Positions 1 through 11,976 of a DNA stretch of 64,000 bases are shown here, piece after piece (the stretch's first letter is position 1; each line of letters opens with the position of its first letter). A program made the translations under genes and the position numbers. Under the pieces are notes generated by a model, which ran no database searches, had not been told where the DNA came from, and was given only the letters and a program-made list of their open reading frames with translations. This DNA is from Heterodera schachtii (Eukaryota; Nematoda; Chromadorea; Rhabditida; Heteroderidae), in the NCBI GenBank assembly GCA_023374025.1, contig SIJG01000016.1:248001-312000 (forward strand), in the 5' to 3' direction.

Positions 1-1007
1 AGGCTATGTAAAATTTTATTCTAAAAAAAAACCAATAAAATGGCTTTTTCTTTTTTGGGAAAAGGGGGCCGGCGGCGCCCGTAGGCTCAGTGGAGAAAAT
101 TTTTTTGAAAAGTTGAGTGAAAGTAATTAACAGATTTTCATCAAAATGCCCAATTTTTGAAATTTTTTGAGCCAATTTTTATGAAAAAAAAAATTCGGCA
201 CCGCCGGGAGAAAAATGGAAATTTTGACCATTTTAACTGATTTTCACTGAAAAATTGCATTTTAAGTCAATTTTGCGCTTTGAAATGATCATTTCAAAAA
301 GAAAAAATCATCATTGACCCCTTCAAATCAGCAAAATGATGATAAATCACCAGAGTTGGCTGAGCTTACAATTCGCGTCACATCTCAGATTGGATTTAAT
401 ATTGTATTTTTATTATCAGTCTGAAGCCTTATTCAAACAAACTTAAAACCCAAGAATGTTTCGTTAGCCGATAAAGCGAGACTGCTAATGTAAAACTGTT
501 GCTTAATTATATATTTAGATTCGAAATTGTGTTGTATGTAATTTAGATTTAAATTATGTTGTGGAGCCGCCCATTTGGGAACCCTGCAATTAATCCAACC
601 CTTTGATCTATCGACTTTTTGCGAGTCTGGCCCAATTTATGCATTTTTCGTTTATTTAAGGAATAAATTTTTGCTAAATCCATAAATAAAGGACAGGAAT
701 TTAGCGGCACTTTCGCACCAATCAATCGACGGCCATTCATTCCCCCCCCCTTCAGAGACGCAGCACAAATGTGTCAACAAAAATCTGTATGTACATTAAT
801 TCCAGAATATATGCAAACTTATTCTTCTCCATTTTCTCTTAATTTTTTGCTCCGTTAAACATTTATTTTTCATTTTTAATTTCATTTAAAAAAAAAAATT
901 TTGCGGATAATTAGTTTATACGGGTGTTTTTTTTTAAACGGTCAAATTTGGCATCATTCAAAAGCATTTGGCGGTGGAGGGTAAATGGGCGCCAACCAGA
1001 CTTTTGG

Positions 1008-1202
1008 AGTATACCGTATATACTCTCTTTTTATCCCCCATGGGGGATTATTTTTCAACCTCCTCAGAAAGGGGGGGGGATAATTGGAGACTGGGGGGAT
1101 TAAGATAGATTGATTATTTTTCAAACGCCTCGTAAACTGGGAGATATGGAGATTGGGGGATTAATGAAGATTGGGGGATAATTAGAGAATATACGGTAAC
1201 TC
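1008..1202. repeat. Small inverted-repeat element with GTATACCGTATATACTC end
   Basis: The left end reads GAGTATACCGTATATACTCT and the right end reads GAGAATATACGGTAACTCC, so the ends are imperfect inverted complements about 190 bp apart. The interior carries repeated GGGGGATTA/GGAGATTGGGGGAT blocks. It resembles a non-autonomous DNA element; no coding capacity is visible. Confidence 0.45.
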
Positions 1203-2224
1203 CTTTCATAGTACGATCGAAGCAATTTATTGTTATTATTTAATAGCCCTAAAAGTTCTCTTTCAGCCTGCCAAATTTTGAAAAATGTCATTTGGTTTCA
1301 AAAAGTTACTGTTCAAATTGGTTATTTTGAATTTTAACGGTCTTTTTGATCAAATAAAATTCCTTTTTGTTAGGGCATATCCAATTTATATGAAAGAAAT
1401 ACTCCAAAAATCGGGGCAAAAAACCCCAATAAAAACAAAACATGTGTCAACATTTAAAACAAATTTGCTCAAAAACATTTTTTATCATTTCGCTATAAAA
1501 ATCCCAAAAAATCATTTTGCCGATAGATCCGACAGAAATTTTGAACATTATGAGTAAAAAAAAGCAATCTTTTTTTTAAATCGCCAAATGTGCTAAAATA
1601 TAAAACCTCAAAATTTTCTTTTAGAGCCAATAGTCCAAAATATGTTTTTTTTAATCTGCTAACAATATAATAGGTAAAAGTTCTACCTTTGATAATTTTA
1701 TGCGATTACATATTCAAAATGTTAAAACATAAAAATCTGTTCACTGATAATGATAATGAGTTAGTGAGGTATATTTTGCCTAATTCCCTCCCTAATTGAC
1801 CTGAGATTTAATCTGTGACTGAGTGGTGGCATTCATATTTATTAGTCAACCAATACATTCACATTCGCATAATCAATTAATTTATTCGTCTTTTGCGTTT
1901 TATTTAAAAATTGATTCAATTTATTCTTTTTATTGGATATAAATTTAAAATTTTCTTTTTCTTTCACTTTGACCGTCCCAAAGTGTGAGAGATGAACTAA
2001 TATGTAAAGAGAGAGTGAGAAAGAAAAGTACATTTCTTATTTTGGCTTACTTTTATTTATCTCTATATTTATAAAAAAAAATACAGAATTTTACTCGGCT
2101 ACTAAGAAATTTTGTTAAATATTACCGATTCGCTTCAAATTTTCATACCGATAGAAAAAAATAATAAATAATATTTAATTCAATTAAAAAAAAACATTTT
2201 GTTTACTAAAAATTAATTTCAAAG

Positions 2225-2715
2225 TTTTTCATTTGAACGGCATTTTTCGTCACTAGAAATCACTATTTTGGCGCTTCGTCACTAAAAAAAGTTAAAATTC
2301 ACTATTTTGGAGTTTTGCCACTATTTTTTTCATTTTTTCGACATTTTATAAAAACTTCCTTAACAAAAATGCAATAAAACCAAAAAATGCACCCCCTAAG
2401 AACCGATCTAAAAATTTTCAAAATTACTCCTAAGAAATGAAAAAAAAATTTTTGGCAAAAATATTTAATTAAAACATTTTTTAGGTACCTTTTTGGGTTT
2501 TTTGCCCTTAAAAATCCCAGTCCTCTCATTTGCAACAGCAAAAGTGAATAAAAATTATTTTTGCTTAATTTTAGGCTGAAAATTATGTCACATTTTGTCA
2601 CTATTTCGCACTTTTTGCCATTATTTTGTCTTTTTTTGACATTTTTTAAACTATTTTAGTTAACTATTTCGAGATTTTTCGTCATTAAAAGTCGCGATTC
2701 TACTCATAGCTTTTT
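2225..2715. repeat. Dispersed TCACTATTTTGG repeat, copy 1
   Basis: Contains CGTCACTAGAAATCACTATT, repeated TCACTATTTTGG/CTTCGTCACTA blocks, and ends near AGTTAACTATTTCGAGATTT. A second copy with the same order of blocks lies at about 23540-23760, so this is a dispersed repeat. The interior CCCTAAGAA segment also resembles sequence near 13.1 kb. Confidence 0.55.
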
Positions 2716-2883
2716 TTCCTGATACATATGGATTAGAATTTACTTAGAAAAAGTTTCCCCTCTTCATTTTTTTCTTATTCAAAATCATTTCAATTTTAAA
2801 CAAACTTTTCATATTTATTGTTTTAGCATTTTCAAATTAAAAGCTGATAATTATTTAATCCGGCATAACATTCGTGTGCTAAA

Positions 2884-3243
2884 ATGTCATCATTTTGCGC
2901 TGTTTTATCGTTCGTAGATTCAATGCTGTCGGAATCGTCCTCAATTGTCGACATCTCTTCGCCATCTCCCAGCAATGGCACTCAAACCCTTGGCACTGCT
3001 GCCAATGGCATTGGCACTTCCCATGGCATTGGCACTCCCCACTCTTCCACACGTCATGACACTTCTTCGCCTTTGGTCGCCTCCGAAACGTTCGTCGACG
3101 ACGCGCCGGACGACTCCGACTCATCGTCTGCAGTGTTTTATGGCGCACGACAACGGCACCGATGGCGGCAAACAAAAGGCCAACAAAAAACAAAAGGACA
3201 AATTCAAATGCGCAAATTGCAACACCAATTTCAAGTCGGATGA
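2884..3243 (+). CDS. Possible Ser/Thr/Asp-rich ORF upstream of and overlapping the zinc-finger gene
   Basis: A 119-codon ATG-initiated frame, rich in Ser, Thr and Asp (for example DDAPDDSDSSSAVFYG), with higher GC than its surroundings. It lies in a different frame from the zinc-finger exon that it overlaps (3140-3247). It could be the true N-terminus of that protein joined by a frameshift or an unseen splice, an upstream ORF, or chance. No domain is recognised. Confidence 0.25.
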   Translation: MSSFCAVLSFVDSMLSESSSIVDISSPSPSNGTQTLGTAANGIGTSHGIGTPHSSTRHDTSSPLVASETFVDDAPDDSDSSSAVFYGARQRHRWRQTKGQQKTKGQIQMRKLQHQFQVG

Positions 3244-6200
3244 AATGGTGGGCTTTGCTGAAAAAATTAATTTTTGAGGGTTTTTTAGTCTGAAATTCTT
3301 CACTAATTTGTTTTGTTTTTGTAAAATTTATGGTCCCCCATTATATTTGTTTGTTTTTTTTTTATTGTCAATTTTAATAAATAAGTAATTTTTTAGCCAA
3401 TGTTTGTGGCTTTAATTTTAAAATATTATATTTTAATGATTTCGAAGATAGAAAATTTTCTCTTAATTAATTTCTGTTTCAAAAAGAGTTTGTAGCATTA
3501 AATTAAGAGAAAACAAAAGGTTTTACGTGATAATAAGAAAATTTGCTGCTTCTCCGTCGGGGATTGAACCATTACGAAAAAACGTTATCTTTTTTTCAAT
3601 ATTTTTTTACAAATAAAAATTATTTTGTTTTTATCTTCTTTTCCTTTCCTCAATTTCCATCTGTGAAAACGAGAACCCTTGGGTTAAAAAGTGACATTGA
3701 ACAATTGCATTTCAAAAGCTTAATTGTGCAATATCTTTCCCTAATTGCCCAAAAGGACAGATTTTTAAGAAATTAATAATTTTCACTTTTTTTTTCAAAA
3801 TTCAGTTGGAATTACATCAAAACAATTGTCGCCGCTCCGTTCTCTCTGCCCCCGCCAATTTCTGTTCATCATTGTCATTTTGCGACATTTGTAACCGAAA
3901 ATTCACTTCTCCACGCGGGGTGGCACTTCACAAAGGCAAGGCACACAAAAGGGAGAGCAGCAAATTGGCCAAGCCGAAGAATCTGGCGAAGTGCCCGTAA
4001 GTTTTAATTTGTTGGAAAATAATTTACAAAATTTTTTTTTTAATTTCTTTGATAATTTTTTTCTTTGCGAATTTTCTTTTAAATCCACAATTGGTGACAT
4101 TTTTCAATTTTATGCGAAAATTTAAAAAACCAAATTCCAATTTTTTCCAAAAATTTTCGCTGCAACAGAATGAGATTATTACAAAAATTTTGAAATGTAT
4201 GAAGCTAGAATTTAGTGCTAGGACGAAGTGACAAAAATATCAGTGTTCATAATAATTAATATTTAAATTTAATTTGCTAAATTAATCGTAACTACGCTTA
4301 AACTTATTCTAATTTATCAATCTTAGTTTTAGAACGTAGCTCTACGTATCCTCTATTACTTATGTAATTTTAAAAGAATTATTAAAAATTTACAAATGTT
4401 GTGACCAAAAACTTCCAAAAAATTTAGACTCAACAATTTTGACCCTAGCTTTTTTAAACTCAATAAATTTCTTAAATTTAACAGAATAATAGAGTAATCT
4501 TTGGGCTATCCTTTCATATCAAGTGCGGTGTAAATTAATTGAAGTTTAAACATTTTGATGCATTTAAATGATCTTAGATTTTTTGGATGACCATAAAAAT
4601 ATCACACTATTAATCCTTCATAACTTTTTTCAGAAATAATCAATTTTCATTTTCTTTATATAATTATAAGAGCTACGTTCTAAAACTAAGATTGAAAATT
4701 AGACTAAGTTTAAGCTAAGTTACGATTAATTAGCAAATTAAATATAAATAATAATTGAATTTAATTATTACGAACACTGATATTTTTGTCACTTCAGCTC
4801 ACCAGGTTTTTTACACTCATTCACAATACATTTGATTATTTTTTGCTTCATAAACATATCATCTTTCTGTTTGACAGCACCGCCACCCGCGCAGTCAAAC
4901 TGGGCCGTCCCCGTAAGGTTGGCGTAGTGCCGCCGACGTCGGTTGACACTGCCAAAAACGGACGAGCCCATTCCATTGCCGCCGTGCCGCCGATTGGCCA
5001 TCAAAACGTAATACTCTCAGCGCTTCTTTTACAATTGGAACTGATCACATTTGGGCATTCCGTCTTTTGATGAATTGGTCAAAATCAAATAACCGGTCCC
5101 TAGTAATATTCTTGCACTGCTAAAATTTTTGGCTCGGGATTCGGGGCCATAAATGAGAGGAAGGGCGGGGGAGGACGGGCGTAGCAACTGCCTTTTTAAA
5201 ATTTTACAAGTTGGAACCCGAAAATATCGTAATTTGGAATGTGCCCGACCATCTTTTGTGCCACTAAACTTTGTGAGATTTAAATATTTTTTTAGCATTT
5301 CTTTTCCTAAATTTTGATTCATTTTTCTCCCGTTTTAATTTATATTTTAAAAATTCTTTTTGATTTTTTCTAACATGAAACTTTTGTAGCGAAAAATAAA
5401 TTTTCTCAAAAAGCTTTTGAATGGACGTCACCGCACCAAACCAACAAACGTCGCCACTGCTCAGCAGCAACCAAATGCCAATGTGCAAATTCCGAAGTTG
5501 CGAAGACATGGACATCCGGTGAAGATGGAAGGTACAAAAAATCAACTGGGTGCACACCTGCTGGAAGGCATTCCGAGGCCCCTAAAATTTTCGGAATTTC
5601 GTGTAATTCCCTCGATACACTCTTTATTTTAAGACCCGAAAATACGTAAGTGATACTGTAGGTGCTATGTCGTTATATAAAAGCCATCAATAAGGGCGTT
5701 ATATAAAAAACCATCAAATGGAAATTTTCAACCAAAAACTGTCCATAACTTTTGTTAATGTCCACAGAATTAGACTTTCTTGTTATCATTCGATAGCCTA
5801 ACATTTCTCTATTAGTTCACCTAAAGTTTAAAAAATTTGGCCAAGTTTGAGCAAAGTTATGGCCAAAAGTACACAATGTACCAGGTTTTCACACATTTTT
5901 GGCCATATCTTTTTTTAAACCTAATGAAATTTTTTGAAATTTTCTAGGCTAATAGAGGACATATAGGGCTAGCGATTGCTAACAAGATCACTTTATTTTG
6001 TTCGTTATAAGAATGTTTTGATCAGAATTTTTGATGATCAAAATAACTTTATTTTTAATTAAAAAATTTCTATTAGAAAATATTTTGGTTTTTTATTTTC
6101 TTGCTATTAGTCGACCCTATGTGTCCTCTATTAGCCTGCAAAATTTCAAAAAATTTCATTAAGTTTAAAAAAAGTTATAGCCAAAAATGTGTGAAAACCT

Positions 6201-7434
6201 GGTACATTGTGTACTTTTGGCCATAACTTAGCTCAAACTTGGCCAAATTTTTTAAAATTTAAGTGAGCTAATAGAGAAATGTTAGGCTTATCGAATGATA
6301 ACAAGAATGTCTAATTCTGTTGGCATTAACAAAAGTATGGGCAGTTTTTGGTTGAAAATTTCCATTTGATGGTTTTTTATATAACGCCCTTTTTGATGGT
6401 TTTTATATAACGACTCAGCACCATACTGTATATTTATGCAAAAATTCACAATTTTGAATGACTTTTCTTTAATGAGAATCATAGAGGAAAAGCATTGTTT
6501 TTTCCTTTTTTTATAATAAATGACAAAATAAATTTCAAAATCTCAAATATTACTTTAAACAAATGATTTCTATCGATTACTTTTGCCATCATTTTTAAGT
6601 CGGCTCATCTTTGGCACATCAAAGCGCCAACAAACGAAGGACTAATGGCGCAGGAGGAGAACAGCATCGCGCACCGAATGGCGGAGACAGACCAAACGGC
6701 GGCGGAACGCAAATGGACGGCGACGACGGATTTGGAGGAGAAGCGGAGGAAGACGACGACATTGTGATTTTGGAGCCAGAAGTAGGAATATTACCATATT
6801 TAAGTAATCAATTCATAATTAGTCATTAATTGATCATGTAAAGGTAATGAGTGTTTACAAAAGGTGCAGCTTATGTTAAGCCGAATAATTAACCAAGGGA
6901 AATGGTGAATTATTTTTATGAGCTTTTTCTCCTCCCCCCGTCGAAACCTGTAATTTTTTTTTAAATTAAAAAACGGGATGAAAATTTACATTAACAAATC
7001 TCATAAAAAATTACAATTTACATTAACAAATCTCATAAAAAATTACAAAAATCCTCCGACGGGCGTCTCTCGGCGTCGCGGCACACCCCCAAATTCCGTA
7101 AATTTTAAAATTCGGCCCAAAAACCAACGAAAAATTTTCGAAATTTTCACTTCTGCGATTCCTTTCCCTATAATCCCACCCCACCCCCAAAAAAAGCGAA
7201 TTTAAAGGAAAAAAGTCGTCAGTCCCCCGCCCCCCGCGGAAGCCAAGATTTTGGCTATTCCCTTGCTTCAGACTAAACACGGAATTGTCCCGCGTAACAC
7301 TTTCGGCACTGTTGGGCCCCAGCAACAGCAGCAGAATTGTGCCGCTTCAGGGATGGCCGTTGCGTCGTCTTCTTCGTCGTTGATCTCGCATTATGCCGGG
7401 ATGGTGATCAGTGCTTGTGCGCAAAGCAACTATG
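3140..7434 (+). CDS. C2H2-type zinc-finger protein, multi-exon
   Basis: Exons with consistent phases are 3140-3247, 3806-3996, 4878-5007, 5414-5531, 6600-6781 and 7272-7434. The first intron splits a C2HC-like finger (FKCANCNTNFKSDEM, then LELHQNNC). A second, canonical finger follows (FCDICNRKFTSPRGVALH, then GKAH; C-x2-C-x12-H-x4-H). After this come low-complexity segments: an AT-hook-like GRPRK, a basic stretch (KLRRHGHPVK), a Gly/Asp-rich acidic block ending EEDDDIVILEPE, and a Gln/Ser-rich exon. A nuclear DNA- or RNA-binding role is inferred from the fingers. The ATG at 3140 is the simplest start; the overlapping frame from 2884 is an alternative. Introns 3 and 5 are long because of repeats; intron 2 holds a foldback element and intron 4 another. 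The last exon ends in phase 1 with donor GTAAGT, so the gene continues, possibly to 8388-8510. No ortholog is recognised. Confidence 0.6.
4214..4806. mobile_element. Foldback element, family A (copy 1)
   Basis: A long inverted repeat. The left end (AGTGCTAGGACGAAGTGACA) is mirrored by the right end (TTGTCACTTCAGCTCACCA), and the arms extend about 230 bp inward around TAGTTTTAGAACGTAGCTCT and its complement. No ORF is seen. It lies inside the second intron of the zinc-finger gene. The same ends recur at 35375-36156 and 59220-60264. No clear target-site duplication is seen at this copy. Confidence 0.75.
5661..6422. mobile_element. Foldback element, family B (copy 1), with 8-bp target duplication
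   Basis: The ends are GGTGCTATGTCGTTATATAA and its inverted counterpart TTATATAACGACTCAGCACC. The inverted arms are about 330 bp each and the interior has no ORF. It is flanked on both sides by ATACTGTA (5653-5660 and 6423-6430), an 8-bp target-site duplication as expected for hAT-type transposition. It lies in the fourth intron of the zinc-finger gene. Copy 2 is at 14457-15500. Confidence 0.85.
6988..7050. repeat. Short tandem duplication in an intron
   Basis: The block ATTAACAAATCTCATAAAAA followed by ATTACAA is repeated directly with a period of about 32 bp. It lies in the fifth intron of the zinc-finger gene. No function is visible. Confidence 0.6.
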
Positions 7435-7799
7435 GTAAGTGAACCGTTACGTTTTCCTCTCCCGGGCACTCGCCAAAGTCCCAACATTTGCGCCTTTGTC
7501 CAAAATCGGCTTCAAACATAAGTTCTTTCAATCCCTGATCGCCTAATTAGCATTTTATAAGTGATAGAATGTGATTGATTAAGTTTGATAATTTTATAAT
7601 TAATAAATTTTTGAAAAATCATTATTAATCAAACAGCAGAATTAATGCCCATAATAAACTAGAAGACTGAGTTTTCTTAATTTTAATGCTGCTTAGGCTA
7701 TCAGGGCTTGAAAAATGTAAGTCTGAATTAGATTTTGGACATAGGCGCAAAGGTCCGGCCGCAAAAATCGGGGCTCGGCACTCGCATCCCTTTTATATC

Positions 7800-8137
7800 C
7801 GTTCATAACTTAGCTTAAACTTATTCAAATTAAATAAATTTCTCTATTATTTTGTTCATTTCAAAAAAATTTTATTGAGTTTCAAAAAAGTTTAGGTATA
7901 AATTATTGAGTACGAAATTTTTTGGTTATAACTTTTTATAGTTTTGCTAGATTTTTTAAAATTACATAAGATAGAGGGGGATATGTGAGCTATCGGAGCT
8001 GTCGCTTAATACAAAGTTTCATTAATTTGACTCTAAGTTTAAGCTAAGTTATGATTTAACATTTTGTAAATAAAATTTTAATAATAATTTAAATTTTAAT
8101 TATTTCTATCATTGATACTTTTGTAACTTCGTCGAAG
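7800..8137. repeat. Degenerate family A foldback remnant
   Basis: Carries interior blocks typical of family A (CATAACTTAGCTTAAACTTA near the left and GTTTAAGCTAAGTTATGATT near the right), with an end-like TTGATACTTTTGTAACTTCG. The outer termini are eroded. It is followed by a G-run at about 8146-8158. Confidence 0.5.
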
Positions 8138-8387
8138 CACCTTTGGGGGGGGGGGGGGAAGGTCTGGCGATGTTGAACACCTTCGAGGCTTTAATTAAAT
8201 TGTTTTTTCAATATAGAATTATTTTATTAAAATTATTAGGCTTGTGTGGGCATTAAATCAAATGAATGAGGAAGTTATTAGATGCAAAAATATTCTTTTA
8301 AATTATGAGCAGCCCTTTTTGGAGAATCAATTTTTAAAAATAAATTCTTAATGTATTTTTTTGCATTTAATTTGCGCATGTTCACAG

Positions 8388-8510
8388 GTGACCTTCCATG
8401 ATGTGAACACCGCCCGCGGGACCATTGGGCAAATTTCCTTTCAGTTTATGTGCAACGCGTGCCGCGGACAGCGCGGCGTTGCGCGATGCTTCCGCGGCAG
8501 GGCTTACTGT
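8388..8510 (+). CDS. Candidate downstream Cys-rich exon of the zinc-finger gene
   Basis: A GC-richer open block between a TTCACAG acceptor and a TGT|GTGAGT donor, encoding VTFHDVNTARGTIGQISFQF and then MCNACRGQRGVARCFRGRAYC with four Cys (C-x2-C ... C ... C). It may be the next exon of the zinc-finger gene, but the upstream exon ends in phase 1 and this frame needs phase 0, so either an exon is missing between them or it is a different gene. The following exon was not found. Confidence 0.35.
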
Positions 8511-8747
8511 GTGAGTTATGTAATTGTAAGATACTGTAATTTTAATTGTAACGAAAGAAATGCAAAAGTTGATTGAAATTAGAGCGGCAGAAGTTTGCCC
8601 TCTCTCCCCGCCCTTCATAATTTCCTTTCCTCAGCCCTTAATTAAATTTTTAAAATTGTTTGTGTGGAAGCCAAAAAAATTTTAAATTATTTTCTCTTTA
8701 TTTTCATATTTAAATGTGTCAGTTGAGACGATTTCTGTCGCCCATAA

Positions 8748-9005
8748 TGAGATTTGGTACTTTTCGGTTTTGTGGCCTAGGTTTGAATTTTTTATACAAC
8801 AAAGGACGCGCAGAATTTTGTGCGCGTTCCTCGGGCGCTACGATGCCAAAAAGGATGGCGCATATTCACTTGAAGAAACTTTAGCTCAGATTGTGGCATT
8901 TATGCCCTCAACCTAATTTTGACGCGTAGTTTTTGCAATTCTGCGCGTCCTTTGATGTTTTTAAATTTAAATCTAGACCCCAAAACCGAAAAGTACCTGA
9001 GATTT
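8748..9005. repeat. Inverted repeat enclosing an EF-hand-like frame
   Basis: The left arm contains GGTACTTTTCGGTTTTG and CAAAGGACGCGCAGAATT; the right arm contains AATTCTGCGCGTCCTTTG and CAAAACCGAAAAGTACC. The loop (about 8820-8935) is open on the plus strand and encodes FLGRYDAKKDGAYSLEETLA, followed by a stop at 8914-8916. DAKKDGAYSLEE matches the spacing of an EF-hand calcium-binding loop (D1, K3, D5, G6, S9, E12). The CCAAAACCGAAAAGTACC block recurs near 22786 and, inverted, near 22563. This could be a captured exon or a chance frame. Confidence 0.45.
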
Positions 9006-9009
9006 TTTC

Positions 9010-11795
9010 TCATCAAATTTTCTAATGAGAAAAAGCATTTTCACCGTACCCGTTTCAAATTTTAATTTTTTCAAAATCCAAGATTATGTGCTGTGGGCAT
9101 CCGGAATGCGACTAATCGACAGAAATGGGAGGAGAACAGAATACTCAAATATAATCTTTGTTTTGAGATGATAATTTTTTTAAAGACACACAATGAAAGA
9201 TGAAAAATAAAAGTGTTGGATTAAATTAAATGAATAATGCTTTACCCATTTTTGTGTTGTTGCTTTTTTATTTGATTATGACTAGGGCCCGGATTTGTAT
9301 GGATTTCCACTTTTTTTTGCACACGCCTAAAAATCTCGTAAATAGTATTTTTAGCTTGGTTTGTTGCTTCTAGGATGCCTTTTTATTTTCAGATTTTTGT
9401 CCATATTTTACACCCATATTTTGGCATTTCCACTAGAAAATCCAAAAATATGCTCCTAAAGATTTTGCTATTTTTTTCGTCCATATTATAATTAAAATTT
9501 TGATTTTTTTTTTTGTCCATATAAATCCGTTCACTAATTATGACTTACATTTTTAATAAAAAAAAATATATCCTTCTATTAGAATCACACTTTATCCCTT
9601 TACATATACAAAAGAATTTCAACAAGAAAAATGGTGACAGACCATGGGGTAGAGATAGGAATTTCTTTAAGGGGTGTGCGAGAGAGAGCCTTGGGTTTTG
9701 AATGTTCTCGGTTTTTTTAGTTCCCCGTTCTCAGTTAAAAACCTGTTCTCGCACTTTCTGATAAAACCCAAAGAGGAAAAGGCATTTGAAAACAATTCAA
9801 TTTTCAAGAGTGTCGTGTCATTTTTCCAAGGTTGGCGGCATTGCCATGCTTAGGTTCTGTTGGCTAGGGTTGAGAAAAACGTTTTAGGTCGCCTGAAAAA
9901 AGCTCGGGTCGAATTTTTGGGTTCGGGAAATGTCGGGTTTTGGGCCGCAAAAACCGGATGGTTTCGGCTAACCATGGAACTTGGGGGGGGGCATCTGTGA
10001 AAAAAACTTTTCGTTCAACTTTCTTCTAAACGTTCTCGCCCGTTTGTTCTTTCACACCTTCGCAATTTCGCTCACATGCAATTCCTTGACACCTTTCTCC
10101 ACTGCTTTTCCCCGCTTTGGCGTAGTGTTTTTAAATACTTCTTTTTTCGCCTTGAGACGGAGTGGAGTCGCATTTTCACCTTTTATATTAAAATATTGGT
10201 ATAAAGATGCATAAAAAAAGTTTTAAATTACCGATGTGTAGTTTGTTCTTGAAATCTTTCCGAACGCCTAAAATTAGTTTCAAAATTAATTTTTAAACTT
10301 AACCCAAATCGGGCACTAATGATTATTTATTTGCATTTTTCTATTATTTTATCGTTTCATTTACTCATCTTCAATTAAATCTTTTTGAGCACATCTGAAT
10401 TTTGATAAACATTTAAAACTTTTTGATATAAATATATTTCTTTTTACCTTTTTTTGCGTCACTAATTTGATCCCCCTCTTTTGTGTTTTCTGCTCCTCCG
10501 TTCTTTGCTTCTATTTTATAAAATTTAAAACAATTAAATTAAATATGTTTTTTATTTTACTTTTTTTGCCTGTTTCACCTTCATTTTTTGGGCCTTCATT
10601 CCCGTCCCCTTTCTCTGCTTCTATTTTATAAAATTTAAACAATTAAATTAAATATATATATATATATTTTTACTTAGTTTTTCCGTTTCGCCTTCATTTT
10701 TTGTGTCGCCACAATCGCAAAACAAAACCAAAAATGAGATGAACAGGACAAACTTTAGCAGGAATGAGGCCATTTTGTTCAATGAGTTTTACTCTTTTTT
10801 AAAAAAAATATTTATTATTTTTAAATATTTTTTATCTTTTTTATATTAACGAATATTAAACATTATAAAATACTATAATAACATTTTTTATGCATTCAAA
10901 ATTAAATTTTCTCTTCGCCTTGTTAAACGTGGCCCCATTCGACGTGTACAATTGACAATGTCTCATCATCATATGCTTTTTATTCGATTTTAAAACTGGC
11001 AAATGCCTGACGTTTTATTGATTTTATTAGCAATATTTGCGTGATTGTATAATTTTTAAAAATAATTTTACATTAATTATAAATATTTCGTTTGTATATT
11101 CAGTCAGAAATGTATGAATAAACTGTTTAAGCGAAGTCTTTAAGCTATAATTTCGAATTTTTAGCGGCTATTATACCGGGAAGCCCTGTAAGACCCGAGT
11201 AATTTGTCAATGAGTAAATTGAAGAATTGGCACAATTTAAATCTAAAAATATATTCGTTTTCGGACGGTGCCAATGTTAATTCTCTCCAGAAAAACTTGC
11301 AATTTTTATGTGAATTGTGAAATTAAATTTTCCATCAAATTTTAGTAAATTTCGGTTAAGTTTAAACAATCTTAAGTTGAATGGGTCCGGCGGTGTTGAA
11401 TAAGAAGGAAAAATCGCCAAAAAAAAAAATGGCACAAACTAAAAATTTTACAATAAAAAAGCCTTTATGGCCAAACCTAGTTTCAAAATTTTTTTTTTTA
11501 ATATTTCCACAAATTGAATAACAAATTTTTTAAATGTTTCCCCAAACAATTCTGCTTGTGCATAATAACTGGGACAAAATTTCAGTAAATTTTTGACATA
11601 ATAAATCTGAAAAAATTCAAAAAAGATTTAAATTTTGGTGCTGATTAAAAAAAATAAAGAAGACACCCCAAAATTTGCCACATAACATGGAATCTAAAAA
11701 CATGGAAAGTTCACCCCTATTTTGCTTATTTTTTTTTCACAATTTAACCCATTTTTGGGGGGTTTTTTTTATCCAAAATTGAATCACAAACTAAT
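9010..11795. other. Non-coding AT-rich stretch
   Basis: No supported gene. Between 10503 and 10655 a block with CTTCTATTTTATAAAATTTA followed by AATTAAATTAAATAT occurs twice in direct orientation about 110 bp apart. The rest is low-complexity AT-rich sequence. Confidence 0.5.
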
Positions 11796-11796
11796 T

Positions 11797-11976
11797 ATGA
11801 GAATTCGTTTCACAATTTCTCTGTTTTTCTTCTGTGTCTATTTGTTCACACTTTGTGCCCTCCTCCGTCGTCACTTTCGCATGCGCCGATGCAAAATGGC
11901 ACAATCATTTGCCGTCATGCAAAAGGCGCCCCATTTGCAGCACACGGGCTTATTTCCAGGGCACCCCTGGGGATAG
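11797..11976 (+). CDS. Possible small secreted or signal-anchored peptide (59 aa)
   Basis: A single-exon ATG frame of 59 codons ending in TAG. Residues 5-23 are strongly hydrophobic (FTISLFFFCVYLFTLCALL) and are followed by a basic stretch RRHFRMRRCK, then a short tail ending GLFPGHPWG. The 3' part is clearly GC-richer than the surrounding DNA, which favours coding. It could be a signal-anchored peptide, a peptide precursor, or the first exon of something longer; I found no partner exon and no known family. The upstream in-frame codons lack an ATG, so the start at 11797 is the only sensible one. Confidence 0.35.
   Translation: MRIRFTISLFFFCVYLFTLCALLRRHFRMRRCKMAQSFAVMQKAPHLQHTGLFPGHPWG

Larger units (their letters stand above)
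1..2880. other. Non-coding AT-rich stretch with repeat remnants
   Basis: I see no convincing gene here. Open frames are short and lack splice-consistent partners. The stretch holds a small inverted-repeat element near 1.0-1.2 kb and a TCACTATTTTGG-type dispersed repeat at 2.2-2.7 kb, listed separately. The last part is the upstream region of the zinc-finger gene. Confidence 0.6.

Noticed and set aside
3545..3575. tRNA-like 3' end (GGTTCAATCCCC on the minus strand)
   Set aside because: A B-box-like match exists but no A box or cloverleaf lies upstream on that strand.
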